Positions 12,050 to 22,349 of a stretch of 64,000 nt of DNA are shown piece after piece. Every line of letters begins with the position of its first letter. The stretch's first letter is position 1. A program made the position numbers and the translations under genes. The stretch is from Plantago major (lineage: Eukaryota > Streptophyta > Magnoliopsida > Lamiales > Plantaginaceae): positions 62,001-126,000 of the forward strand of contig JAIFAC010000144.1 in NCBI GenBank assembly GCA_026545765.1. Reading direction: 5' to 3'. Under the pieces are notes generated by a model. It saw nothing but the letters and a program-made list of their open reading frames with translations. It did not search any database and was not told the origin of the DNA.

Positions 12050-13114
12050 ATCGACGGGTGGGTGGGTGATGGCGAACTGGACATGAATCGCCCATTCAGA
12101 ATCAAGGCGCCGTTCTCCTCCCTTCGTTCTCGTCATGGCGCCCATCTCGCCCTTTGTTGCTCCATCTTCGAAGTTAGCCGAGCAACATGTTCCTGACCGC
12201 GATCGCACCATTTCGAGACCGTCCTGTGTAAACCGGACGTCTGATCTGGATGATGATGAGGAGCACGCCGACTAGCCGATGCAAACCGAGGCTCCCGAGT
12301 CCATATATTCGCCCTTTCTTGTCCGGTTTGTCGACCTTAGAAGATGTTGTCAACTTGTTCATTGACAACACATCACCCGCCTCGCCCTCCCTCGCCACCG
12401 AGCATCAACCTCACCAAATCGTAAATAGCAGATATAATGATCGCCATCGCTTTTAAAAAGTAACTTGTAATAGTGTACAAATATGAACTTTAAGCAACAT
12501 AAACATACGCATAATAGACGAGGCCCAAATGGTCCATACCCCGCTTGGCCTTCTTGAAGATGGCATACTTGGATGTCACCTCCCCCCGTGCCACCTGAAT
12601 CAAACCAGATCTAGTCAACAATTTATCATCTACAAGTAATAGAGCAGAAGAGCCTTCATACGTACACGTAATGCTAGATTGCAAAAACACATATATACGC
12701 ACCGATTGATAATAATCAGTAACAGTAGATGTCCCCGGCTTGTTCGACTCGAGCTTGAATAGCATCGCCTTCAGATTGGGATTGTTCCCCGGCTTGTTCA
12801 TTTTTTCTCTTCCTTCCACGTTGCCTGTATTGGTCATATGTATTGGACGGTGCTGCTTCCTCACCATGATGATTCCATACCTGATACGCAGGAAGGAATC
12901 CATTTTTCCTCAAGTGCTGGACTACCACTTTAGGAGTCACGTATTGCTTGTTTCTGCACTATTTCATTGCACAAGGACACTTTATCAACCCATCCTTTAC
13001 ACAAGACGGATTTGACATTGCAAATTCAATGAAACCTTCAACCCCTTTCAGAAAACTCCATTGAACTCTGCCATTGAGAGTACGACAATACATCCATCCA
13101 CGATCGGTATTCAT
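12050..13114 (-). pseudogene. CACTA transposase-like gene remnant (Transposase-associated domain)
   Basis: The minus strand opens at 13114 with MNTDRGWMYCRTLNG and continues through GFIEFAMSN, IKCPCAM and FLPAYQVWNHHGE, the cysteine and W-HGE pattern of the plant Transposase-associated domain. Further down are the IQVARGEVTSKYAIFKKAK block and KKGRIYGLGSLG (near 12300), a signature of the plant Ptta/En/Spm protein. An AT-rich gap near 12430-12500 may be an intron. The frame is broken in several places. The product would bind subterminal repeats; I infer this from the family. CACTA-2 has a homologous C-terminal half. Confidence 0.7.
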
Positions 13115-13399
13115 TGAATAATTAGATAATAACCTGACACGTTTGAATTCATTAGATCGAGGTCTTTCATTTACGGTAATAAATCAATTTCACAATAATT
13201 CAATCAATTGCTACGTAATATAAGTTATATTAGCTTCAGTCAATTGTTAAGGCATTACATAATATAAGTTACATCAGCTTCAATTTTACCATAATGTTTG
13301 GTTTCATATATATATCAACTAATGATTACTAGTTATACAAGCTTCTGCACAAAACGGATGAAACTCCTCATTCTCATGCACCCCCTCCTCATCACTTGT

Positions 13400-13791
13400 G
13401 ACGCCCCTACCACGTAACTTGCATTCCAACAGATCTACATCCTCCTCCCAATACACCATGCACATGTTCGGCAAGCGAAGGCACTCAATAGGCGGCCCCA
13501 AACCCCTCTCCTCCATCGAGGTATGCCATGGACGGTGCTTTCACCGTGATGAATCCATACATGATACTCGTGCATGAATCCATAACGCCGCAAGTGCTCG
13601 AATCGCGTAGGGCGCTATAAATTGCTTGTTTCAAGAGGTTTCAATGTGCAAGGACACTTTATCAACCCCCAATTGCACAAACCGGATGTCCCATGGCAAA
13701 CGAGATGAAACCTTTAACCCCTTCTACTTAAACTCCTAGAAACTCGCTATTTACCGCATTTATCGTATATCCATGAACGGTCGGAATTCAT
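13400..13791 (-). pseudogene. Second, duplicated Transposase-associated domain
   Basis: The minus strand from 13791 reads MNSDRSWIYDKC, parallel to MNTDRGWMYC at 13114, and reaches a matching YHVWIHHGES block near 13530-13560. Spacing and landmarks repeat those of the 12830-13114 copy, so the first domain of the gene is present twice in tandem. This outer copy is the more decayed. It then runs into an open frame (13319-13516) with no recognised domain. Confidence 0.6.
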
Positions 13792-13809
13792 TGTTTACTT
13801 TATTTTAAC

Positions 13810-14600
13810 CCGAGACGCTCCAATTGATTAGATCGTATTTAATTTATTAGATCGATTCCAATTCGGATAAGAAGATTGTAGAGGTTAATTGTTAATTATT
13901 ATATGTTCCTTATAAATTAATTATTAATTAAGTGTTCATGTGTTACAAAATTCGACATATATAATAACCATTTCAACCTCTTAGTACATATATTATATAC
14001 TTAACATACATATCAAATTAACTAATTACTCTATACATATCGAATTACTACATATATTCATATCAAATTACATACTTAACATACAAATTTATCAAATCAA
14101 AACTACATACTTCTATACTTAACAAACATATCAAATTAACTAAACTAACTATATATACTTAACACACAAATCAAACTAACTACATACATTCATACATACC
14201 AAACTTAACATACTACATACATTCATATCATTAATTAAACTAACTATCAAATTGAACAAATTACATATAATTGATCAAATTAACTAAACTAACTACTACA
14301 TACTTATCATATATAGATATAATTGCTCAAATTAATCAAAATAAACAAAATCCCCAAATTTTAAAAAACTAGGGTTTTAGCCAAAATACCTTGATTAATC
14401 GGTAGAAATCAAATTGATCAAGAAACAAACTCCTTGTCCCACTAGCTTCGATTAGGCACCAAGATCGGCGGAATAACGAACAATTCACCGGAACCCGAAG
14501 AGAGGAAAAGACGAGAATGAGGAAGAAGACGGGAGAAGATGAACAAAATGAGGCTCGGCCTCTCTGTCCGGTGAAATTAGGAAATTCTGGGCCGACGGAC
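13810..14600 (-). other. AT-rich intron-like stretch and 5' leader of the CACTA-1 gene
   Basis: 13810-14370 is very AT-rich, with recurring CATACATATCAAATTAACTAAACTAACT-like words and no ORF. At 14369-14602 a minus-strand Arg/Ser-rich open stretch is matched at 36593-36835 in CACTA-2. Both end just before a GGTATT possible splice donor. The simplest reading is a first exon or 5' UTR followed by an intron, with transcription running right to left. Confidence 0.4.
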
Positions 14601-14918
14601 ACGTGTCCGCCGCCGTAATCGATCCGTCGTTTAAATGGCGCACGGATAGGTATCCGTCGCTATAAGGCGACGGATAATCTATCCGTCGCCAGCTTTAAAA
14701 AAAAAATTTCTTTTTTTTAAAAGTCAAACTTGGGCGGATAAATAGTTATCCGTCGCCAGTTAGCGACGGATAAGTTATCCGTCGCTAATAAGCGACGGAT
14801 AACTATTATCTGTCAAGAACGGGCGACGGATAGATTCCGTCGCCAGCTTATCGATTCGTTATGGGGCGGATAAAATCCACACCCCATAACGTCGTTTTTT
14901 CCAAGTTTTCTTGTAGTG

Positions 14919-15603
14919 AGAGTGTTGAAGAACACAAGTATAGGAAATTGATTGGATCACTACTTTACCTCACTGCAAGTAGACCTGATATTCAATGTGC
15001 AGTTGGAGTGTGTGCTAGATTTTAGACAAATCCAACGCAGTCACACTACAACATTGCTATGAAAATATTAAGATATGTAAAAGGTACTGTAGAAGTTGGA
15101 TTGTGGTATCCAAAAGAGAGTGGATTGAGTTTGGTTGGCTATTCAGATGCTGACTATGCTGGATCATTGCTTGATAGAAAAAGCACCTCAGGAACTTGTC
15201 AATTTCTTGGTGCTAGATTAATATCATGGTTCAGCAAGAAACAAAATTCAATTGCCACATCAACCACAGAGGCTGAATATATTGCTGCTGGGTGTTGTGC
15301 TTCACAGATATTGTGGATACAACAACAACTCAAAGACTATGGACTCAATGAAGAGAAAACTCCCATTTTCTGTGACAACACAAGTTCCATTGCCATAACT
15401 CAGAATCCTAAGTTTCATGCAAGAACAAAGCACATTGATGTTAGACACCACTTCATCAAAGACTATGTTGAAAAAGGCAATATAGAGATACTCAAGATTG
15501 GCACTGAAGACCAACTTGCAGATATCTTCACTAAGCCACTACAAGAAAGTAGATTCTTAGCCTTAAGACACAGTCTTGGACTAATGGAGCTACCAAAGAA
15601 CTG
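14919..15603 (+). pseudogene. Copia A RT end and RNase H
   Basis: Resumes the RT reading after CACTA-1 (EHKYRKLIGSLLYLTASRPD block) and runs into RNase H. The frame from 15059 (181 codons) holds GYSDADYAGS, STSGTCQFLG, SWFSKKQNS, TEAEYIAA and the C-terminal ADIFTKPL motif, all standard for Copia RNase H, which removes the RNA strand during cDNA synthesis. Well preserved compared with the region left of CACTA-1. Ends with MELPKN and a stop. Confidence 0.88.
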
Positions 15604-16394
15604 AAAAAGTTCATAAAAGAGATATCAAAGAAGAGAGAAAAGGTATTCGGAATGGGTATCCAGAGAAGAGGAATCTGGAACGGGTATCCAGAAACTAAAG
15701 GCTAAAGGGTAAAACGGCTGTTCAAAGATTTCTGAGACGGGTACTCAGATATCTGGATCACTCAGTAAGGGGGAACACAAAAGAGAATAGTACAGCTGAC
15801 TGCATTCAACTACTCTCTTGAAATTTATATCATTACTATCTTTGTGTAAAACTTGGACAAATACTAAGTGTGAGATAGACTCAGATGTAAACAGTGTTCT
15901 TAGGCACACAGAGAAATGTGATTCAGATAGCTAATAGCCAAAATTCATTAAACGGGCACAATTACATTTGTTGATTGTGATCATTGTTGAAGCAATGGTG
16001 ACCCTTGATGAATTGGGCGATTGATCTTTATGGCAGAGATTAACTCTCAGTAAATAGTGGACTGTTGAAATTCCGACAGGGCCCACTATGCATTTAATGC
16101 CGAACAAGCTTTTGCTCACGCCTGCCTGCAATTCACAGATACTTACACACAAAATCAATTTGTATGTATATGTTTGTGGAGATTACATTGCTATATATAT
16201 GGGATTTTGGCAAAAGAAATTACTTTCGCCTAATCCAACATACAGACTTGCACAAGAATAGCAAAATTATCTTCTTCTATTTCTCTGCAAATTTCTTCAA
16301 CCTCTGCAAATCTCTGTTAGTTTTTCTGCAAAGAATCACTAATCTCTAACCCAAACTTCTTTCAAACTTCGAAAAACTTACACTATATAAAGAG
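15604..16394 (+). other. Spacer between pol and the extra gene of Copia A
   Basis: No ORF of note. It holds repeated ATATC/GGTATCCAGA words just after RNase H and a TATATAA at 16384-16390, too close to the ATG at 16395 to be its own core promoter. Another TATATATA lies near 16190. The counterpart in element C is 49640-50440. It may hold an internal promoter or splice acceptor for the downstream gene; this is inference. Confidence 0.4.
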
Positions 16395-17330
16395 ATGGCT
16401 CCTAAGCGCTCGCTCACACGTAAACCCCAATCTTCTATCACTGGTACTGCTGAAAAGCAAGCAGCAGAGTTGGTAATAGTAAACAATTGTTTGGTAGGAG
16501 ACTTTAATCCCGATCATTGGACTTCAAATCACAGGATGATTTGGGGTGGTGCCATGATTGAGGAATACCTCACGACTGCTGTTGAAAACCAAGCCGATAG
16601 GAAACTGATCCTTGACATGCTTGAAAAGGCACAAATCAAGGGTTTTATCTGCTCTTCCCAGTGGAATCTCTTCACTAGATGTGTTAGAATTCTACAATAA
16701 TTCCAAGATTATATCCTGTGTTTCTGAAGGCACTGCAATAGTGTCTATAAATACTTCAGTCCAAGGAAAGGAAATCCTTCTGGACTTAACAACTTTCTGC
16801 AAGTTGTTTGAACTTCAAAATCTTGGAAAGGATTTTGAAATAGACACCAAGGATGATGATCTCCTTGAAGGTGTAAAACATCTGTACAGTGGCGTATGTG
16901 ATCTTGAAAAATCAGATACACCCACTGATTTCAAGCTTATTACATCGTAACCGCACATCCGCTGGTTCACCGATGTGTTGGCATGCATTCTTCACATATG
17001 CTTTGATGGTCTACAAGGAGGTGCCGACCAGATAAGCCAAGAACGCCGATGATGATGTTCTTGCTACAACAACAAGACAAAAGGCTGGAAAACCCTTTTA
17101 ATTGGGGGAAGTACGCCTTCATGAAATTTGTGAAGAAGATTCAAGGCTTTGAGCCTACAATCGCTAAGGGACTTGCTGAGCATAAGGCCACAGTAAGCTA
17201 TGGTCTGAAGATATGCTACTTACTGGAATGTCTTGGCATTGAGCTCAGAGAGACGGCATATATTGCCAACAGTAACCTACTCTACAAATATGAGTATACA
17301 AACATGATGAAAAAGGTTATCGATCTCTAA
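16395..17330 (+). pseudogene. Extra (env-position) gene of Copia A, N-terminal block
   Basis: Begins MAPKRSLTRKPQ, a basic start, then VNNCLVGDFNPDHW and MIWGGAMIEEYL. The same block opens at 50441 in element C. It sits where SIRE elements carry their envelope-like ORF, but I see no signal peptide or membrane segment, so an envelope function is not supported by this part. Broken. Confidence 0.5.
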
Positions 17331-19136
17331 AGGTTCCAAGAAACGAAAGACTGAAGAGGTATCTGAGGGAAAAGTTGCGACCAAGAAGCCCAGAACTTCA
17401 CGGAAGAAGTCTGCTGGCAAATCAGAAGGCACAACCATTGAGGTTGTCGATTCCCAGATACCTGACGTCGCTGCAGATGAATTCATCAATGAAGATGAAC
17501 TCATCAATGCTATAAAAGAGGCATCGGCTACTGAACAAGTAGACTCAGCAAGAGAAAGTGCTTTCAGAAATGTGAAGACTATTACGTAAAGCCTTCGATG
17601 AACTCATAAATACTGCCAAAAGTAGTGAAAGATACCAAGCCCTATCTGCAGAAACCACAGGAATTACGGACCAATCAGTTCCTAATGCTGATGAAAGCTC
17701 TGATAATGAAGATGATGAACTAGTCATCTCTCAAGTCCTAGAAAAATTGAAAAGGGCTAAGGTTACTGAAATAGTAACTAGTGTAGAGGTATCTGAAGAA
17801 GAACCTACACCACAGTGTCAAACAAGCACTTATAGCAAAGGTTGTTGGTGCCATCACACCATCGTGGACCACATATGCACAACTTCAAGAAGCCTCGATG
17901 AGTGGTGACCTAGTATCACGACACCGATGTCAATGCCACACTTAAAGATCTGGAAGAGCTCTCAAATGCTCAAACGTCTGCTTCCAGACAACCACAACAA
18001 CCGCAACCACAACAACCACAACCACAACAGCAACAAGTGGTTGATGAAATGGTAAATGAAGTTCATTTCGACATGCCAGCAATGCAAGATATCAAGAAAA
18101 TCCGCAAATGAGCAGTTCCCAACTCCAAGAGAGGGATCAAACTGAGACACCTACTCAGAATGATCAACCAGGGGAGGCAACTGAGTTAGCCACTCAGGAA
18201 AAGGTTGAAGTACCTCAAACTTCCAACAAAGAAGCAACACTGGAACAACGAGACCAACTCATGGAAGGGTCACAAGTTTCAGAGACTACTCAACCTGACA
18301 TTGCTCAGGTAGCTGAATGGTTTGTACTTATGAATTTCTTTGTGTTTTCTGTCTTGTTAACTAATAAAAATTCTTTGTTGCAGGCTGAATTAGAAACAAA
18401 AGAGCAAGAGGAAGCTGCAAAGCTTGCCTCAGAATCTGAGAAGGAGGCCTCCATAGCCTCACCACTTAAGGAACAGGAGCCTGTCTCACAGGTAGAAGAC
18501 AGTTCCTTAAGATATAACATCTTGGATATGTGCTTTATACACTTGACTAATACTATTAAGTGTTTGTTTCTAATAGGCTCCAACTGAGAAGAAAAATGAA
18601 GAGACTAAAAAGTCTCTCTCTTCATAAAAGAATCCAGAGACTTCCAAGGTCTCTGAGGAACAAGTATCTGAACCTTCTACAGAGAAGGTATATCATTCAG
18701 ATATCTATAATCTTCAAAGACAAATCTCTGGTCATTTTTCTCAAACTAACACTGTCTACTTAAACAGGTTCAAAAAGAAGTAGAAGTTGCTGGGGAGTTG
18801 TCCGCTCAATCCCCACAACCAATGGAAATTGATGAGGCGTCAAAACCTTCATCACAAGAAAAATTTCCACAGACTGCACAAGTCTCTGAGCAACAAGTAT
18901 CTGAGCCTCCAATAGTGGAGGTAATTGACCTCTCAGATATCTGAGTTTGAAAATAGAATTTTTCTTGATAAAATTTCCTAAGTGTTAAAGATCACTGAGG
19001 ATCAGACTTCCCAGTCTCCTCCTCATATCCAGATATCTGAGGCACCTGGAACCTCAGTAGTCCAACCCTCTGAGCTGTCAGCTGCACAGTAACACAGATA
19101 CTTGACTACTCTAAAACTCAGATATCTAAACAAGTT
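17331..19136 (+). pseudogene. Extra gene of Copia A, exon-like repeats with candidate introns
   Basis: Short blocks encoding Glu/Ser/Thr/Gln-rich sequence with recurring VSE and EQVSEP words alternate with spacers of roughly 70-110 bp that begin GT and end AG, most beside pyrimidine-rich ends such as TTTCTTTCAG. Starts are Lys-rich (SKKRKTEEVSEGK-like, seen better at 51.4 kb). The same alternation occurs at 51.4-53.3 kb in element C. This looks like a multi-exon gene carried inside the element. I do not assign a product. Confidence 0.45.
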
Positions 19137-20669
19137 TTGAAACTAATTCAAAGCTCTTTCTTTCAGGCTGAAAGTAGTGCCAAGAAGGAGTCAAATGATG
19201 ACTATGAGAACCTTCTTCCCTTCTTCAAGACTCATACCTTGCCAAAGCATATTCAATGCTTCAAGAAATGGCAGAGGTTAAGGTGCTCTGATCTCTCTGA
19301 AATACTGAGAATCACAGATCAACCAACAAGACGAGCACGAGCTCTTGACCTGGAAAACTACATCCATGCAATGTTCCCTACTGAACAATATCAGGTTGCG
19401 ACCCTAATGCATAAGGATTTTTCCAAGAAAGTGGCACACAAATTGATCCAAGCCTTCAAACAGGCAGATGGTCAGACAAGATTACAGATGGCATTCAAGC
19501 CAGTCCTGCCCCAGACACTACAATTTATTCCTTCTGAACAAGAAGAGGTTAATGGGCAGAAGATCACTATTCCTGAAGTGATTAATCTTGTATCTGAAGA
19601 CGATGAGGAGGAAGAAATAGATGAGAATAACTTTGATGAACCTCCCTCAGGCCATCACAAAAAGAATGATGATGATATGACGGATGATGATACCCCTGCA
19701 CCAGGGACAGGAGGAATTCCACAAGGAAACAATGCCTCAGCTGCTGAAAAGCACACTGAGAGGACATCACAGCAATCCCCTCCTCCATCTCCTCAGAAAT
19801 CCACTCATCCTTCACAGCAATCCCAACAACAAAAAGACACTACTGAACAAGTAGTTGAGCACTCTGAGAAAACAACTCAGAAGATATTAAATACTCAAAC
19901 CAGAACTGCTCAACTCAAACAACTGTTGGAAGAAGAGCAACAGCTCCATCTTCATCTTGAAGAAGAGCTAGTTAAATCCAGAGATAAGCTCAATCAACTA
20001 CAAGACCAATACTTACAAGAGACAGTAGCTTACTCTGAGGTTAAAGAGCTCCAGGATGCTGTAAATGCTATTGCTAAGGAGCTAGGTACTGAAGAAGTAT
20101 CTAAAGAAAAGCATGATGCTAAGGCTGCATCACCATCAAAAGAAAAAACATCCTCCTCTCAAAAAGGAAAGAAGCCCATCTCTGAGATGGTTGCTGGACT
20201 AGAAAATCTTGAAAATGTCCAAGAGGATGAAGATCACTGGGCTGATGACTCAGATGATGAAGAAGACAAGACTTTGGCAGAACACCGCAATGAACACTTG
20301 ACGGTTTCTCATCTTATAAGGAAGCTAATTGCTCCAGAAGTTTTCAACAAACTGCCAAATGTCCACTCCCATGAATATATGAATAGATATCAAGTTTTGG
20401 CACATCTTAAAAGGGAGATGTCTTCACAAAACAAAGATGTAATTGCCTCCGTCCCCTCAAATATGCAGAAATTCACTGAGCTCATCACTCAGAGAACAAA
20501 CAGTATGATCATTGCTCAGAAGGATCTGGGAATGGTAAGGGACGATGATGTGTCACTAGCTGAAAAAGCTTTTCATGAGGCAAGTTACACTGCTGGAAAA
20601 GCAAATGCCATACTAGGCCCATTGGCAGAGCTCACTGATAAGGAAAATGGACTTATCAAAAAAAATTAG
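19137..20669 (+). pseudogene. Extra gene of Copia A, long coiled-coil block (510 codons)
   Basis: The longest continuous frame in this gene. It has a folded-looking start (LPFFKTHTLPKHIQCFKKW ... HAMFPTEQYQVATLMHKDF), then an acidic linker, a Ser/Pro/Gln-rich stretch (about residues 210-250), a Glu/Gln/Leu-rich likely coiled coil (about 255-320), and a second helical region. The open frame's first codons probably belong to a preceding spacer, since a TTTCTTTCAG acceptor-like site lies near 19157. Element C has the same blocks at 53.2-54.8 kb. No membrane segment is seen. Function unknown. Confidence 0.5.
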
Positions 20670-21775
20670 GAGCTCAAGGCTAAACTTCAGAAGTTGGTCA
20701 CTGCCTACAACTACTTGCAAAAGAACATTGAGTCCCTCTCAGATTCTTTTGTGGTACTTAGTCAGTCAACAATGACTAAGGGGGAAGAATTTGGATCTCA
20801 AGATCAGGGGGGAGGAAAGAAGAAATCTAGAATTGGTGCTGCTCAGAAAGGAAGAGGAAACAAGAAAACTTCCCAGCCACCACTCGGAATAGATGATCCC
20901 TCATCAAATCAAGCTGCTTTGCAAATAGTAACTACTTCCCAGCAGCCAACTGAAGAAACTACAATGGTAACAAGGGCCATGGCAAAAAGACCTCCAAGGA
21001 GTACCAAGGCTCCAAGGAGAAGACAAGTAAGAGGGATTGATGAATCTTCTGAAGAAGAAGAAGAAGGCCAAATCAAATCCTCATGCAATGAAAGGCAGTA
21101 AAAGTCTCACAAGAATTAATCTTGATGATGATGAAGAGACTGATGAAGATGAAGCTCCTCTTCACAGAAAAAGGAAAATTGATAGCCTAACTGAGCCCAT
21201 AGCTGCAAAGCCTTTAGCAGCTAAAACACCCTCTGGAGATACCAAGTCAATCCAGGGTGGTTCTTCAAGCAATCCCCCAAAGGAGAATTCTAGACAAAGA
21301 AGGAACAGGCTGAGAGCTGAACAAAGAAAACTTCAACTACCACTCAGGCCTGAAGAAGCCAAGATTGAGTATGTGAAGACCAACAATGATTCCTTTGTCT
21401 ACAGGTGCATTAATCAGAAGAATGGCTACTAGATTCTGGAACTCAAGCACCTACTGGTAGATTCAAGGTTTCCAGAACCAATCCATAAACAACTCATGGC
21501 ATGGAGAAAAGATAAGCCAATCTTGATTAACACCAACCACATCAAAGCATGGTTGGATTTTGAAGTAATCAAGAGAACAGAAGCCATGAAGAAGGACCTC
21601 TCTGATGAATGTCCTTATGGAAAGCCAGATGATGTGCATGTAATTCTAACATTATCGAACAGCACAAGAGCAAGACTTGCGGTGGAACCCTATGAGTCCT
21701 TATACTTAACTGAAGATCAATACAAGGGTGACATCAGATATCTGAAGATCATCTATGAATAATTCAAGCTATTAG
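20670..21775 (+). pseudogene. Extra gene of Copia A, basic C-terminal region
   Basis: Lys/Arg/Ser-rich blocks (GRGNKKTSQPP, PPRSTKAPRRRQVRG), an acidic run coded by a short GAA tract near 21050, another basic block (NSRQRRNRLRAEQRKL), and an ending block with ILINTNHIKAWLDFEVIKR. In element C the matching GAA tract holds an inserted LTR element. The basic/acidic alternation suggests a nuclear or nucleic-acid-binding protein rather than an envelope; this is inference. Confidence 0.45.
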
Positions 21776-22349
21776 ATATCAGAATCGAGCATGCCTGGAA
21801 GTGGGGAAGGTATCTGTGGGTCAAGCATTTTGTCAAAAGAAATCCCACCAAAACCTACAAGAAAGTCTATGGATTTGCCAGAGATACAGAATTGATTGTC
21901 AGAACTCTTCTCTATGACTACTCTGATGATATCAAAAGGTTTGGTGATAGGAAATTTGCAGACTGATCCATGGAACTGTTTTGAAGACTTGAAGATTTTT
22001 GAAGACTTGTCATTTAGAATGTTCACTTGGAGCTTGGTAACTCCTGTTGTTCTATTTGACTAAGTAGTTTCTGTGATTTTGCTGATTGATCTTTTCAGTT
22101 AAATCTTGAAAAAGTTATCTGTAAGCTTTCTCGGTATCATATCTGATGAACTTACTCTCAGATATCATTTTCTATAAAAGATAACTTATCAGCAAAGATC
22201 ACACCTTGTGATTTGGTTGATGTTTACTTTCTGCACTTAATTATATGAATTAAAAGATCATAAGAAATGATTAAGTGGTGGATTGTTTCCTCATCCAGAT
22301 TTGTAATGGGTCAGATAGTCATCGTTGACTGATCAAAATGGGGGAAATT
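21776..22349 (+). other. 3' leader of Copia A with polypurine tract
   Basis: Noncoding. Ends with AAAATGGGGGAAATTT (about 22335-22350), the polypurine tract that primes second-strand DNA, immediately before the right LTR. Confidence 0.7.

Larger units (their letters stand above)
11523..14918 (+). mobile_element. CACTA-1: nested CACTA transposon, 3396 bp, target duplication AGA
   Basis: Starts CACTACAAAAAA at 11523 and ends TTCTTGTAGTG at 14918, flanked by AGA on both sides (11520-11522, 14919-14921). Element C shows the uninterrupted site at 48973-48975. Both ends carry GCGACGGAT subterminal repeats (about 11550-11830 and 14615-14890). Inside is a minus-strand transposase remnant with a Transposase-associated domain and a coiled-coil C-terminus. 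No catalytic TNP2 transposase fits in this length, so it is a deleted, probably non-autonomous copy. It is younger than Copia A. Confidence 0.92.

Noticed and set aside
16384-16390. TATATAA as a promoter for the extra gene
   Set aside because: It ends four bases before the ATG, too close to act as the core promoter of that start codon.
19137-20669. A 510-codon frame that could be taken for a host gene
   Set aside because: It lies between RNase H and the polypurine tract of Copia A and has a counterpart at the same place in Copia C, so it is element-borne.
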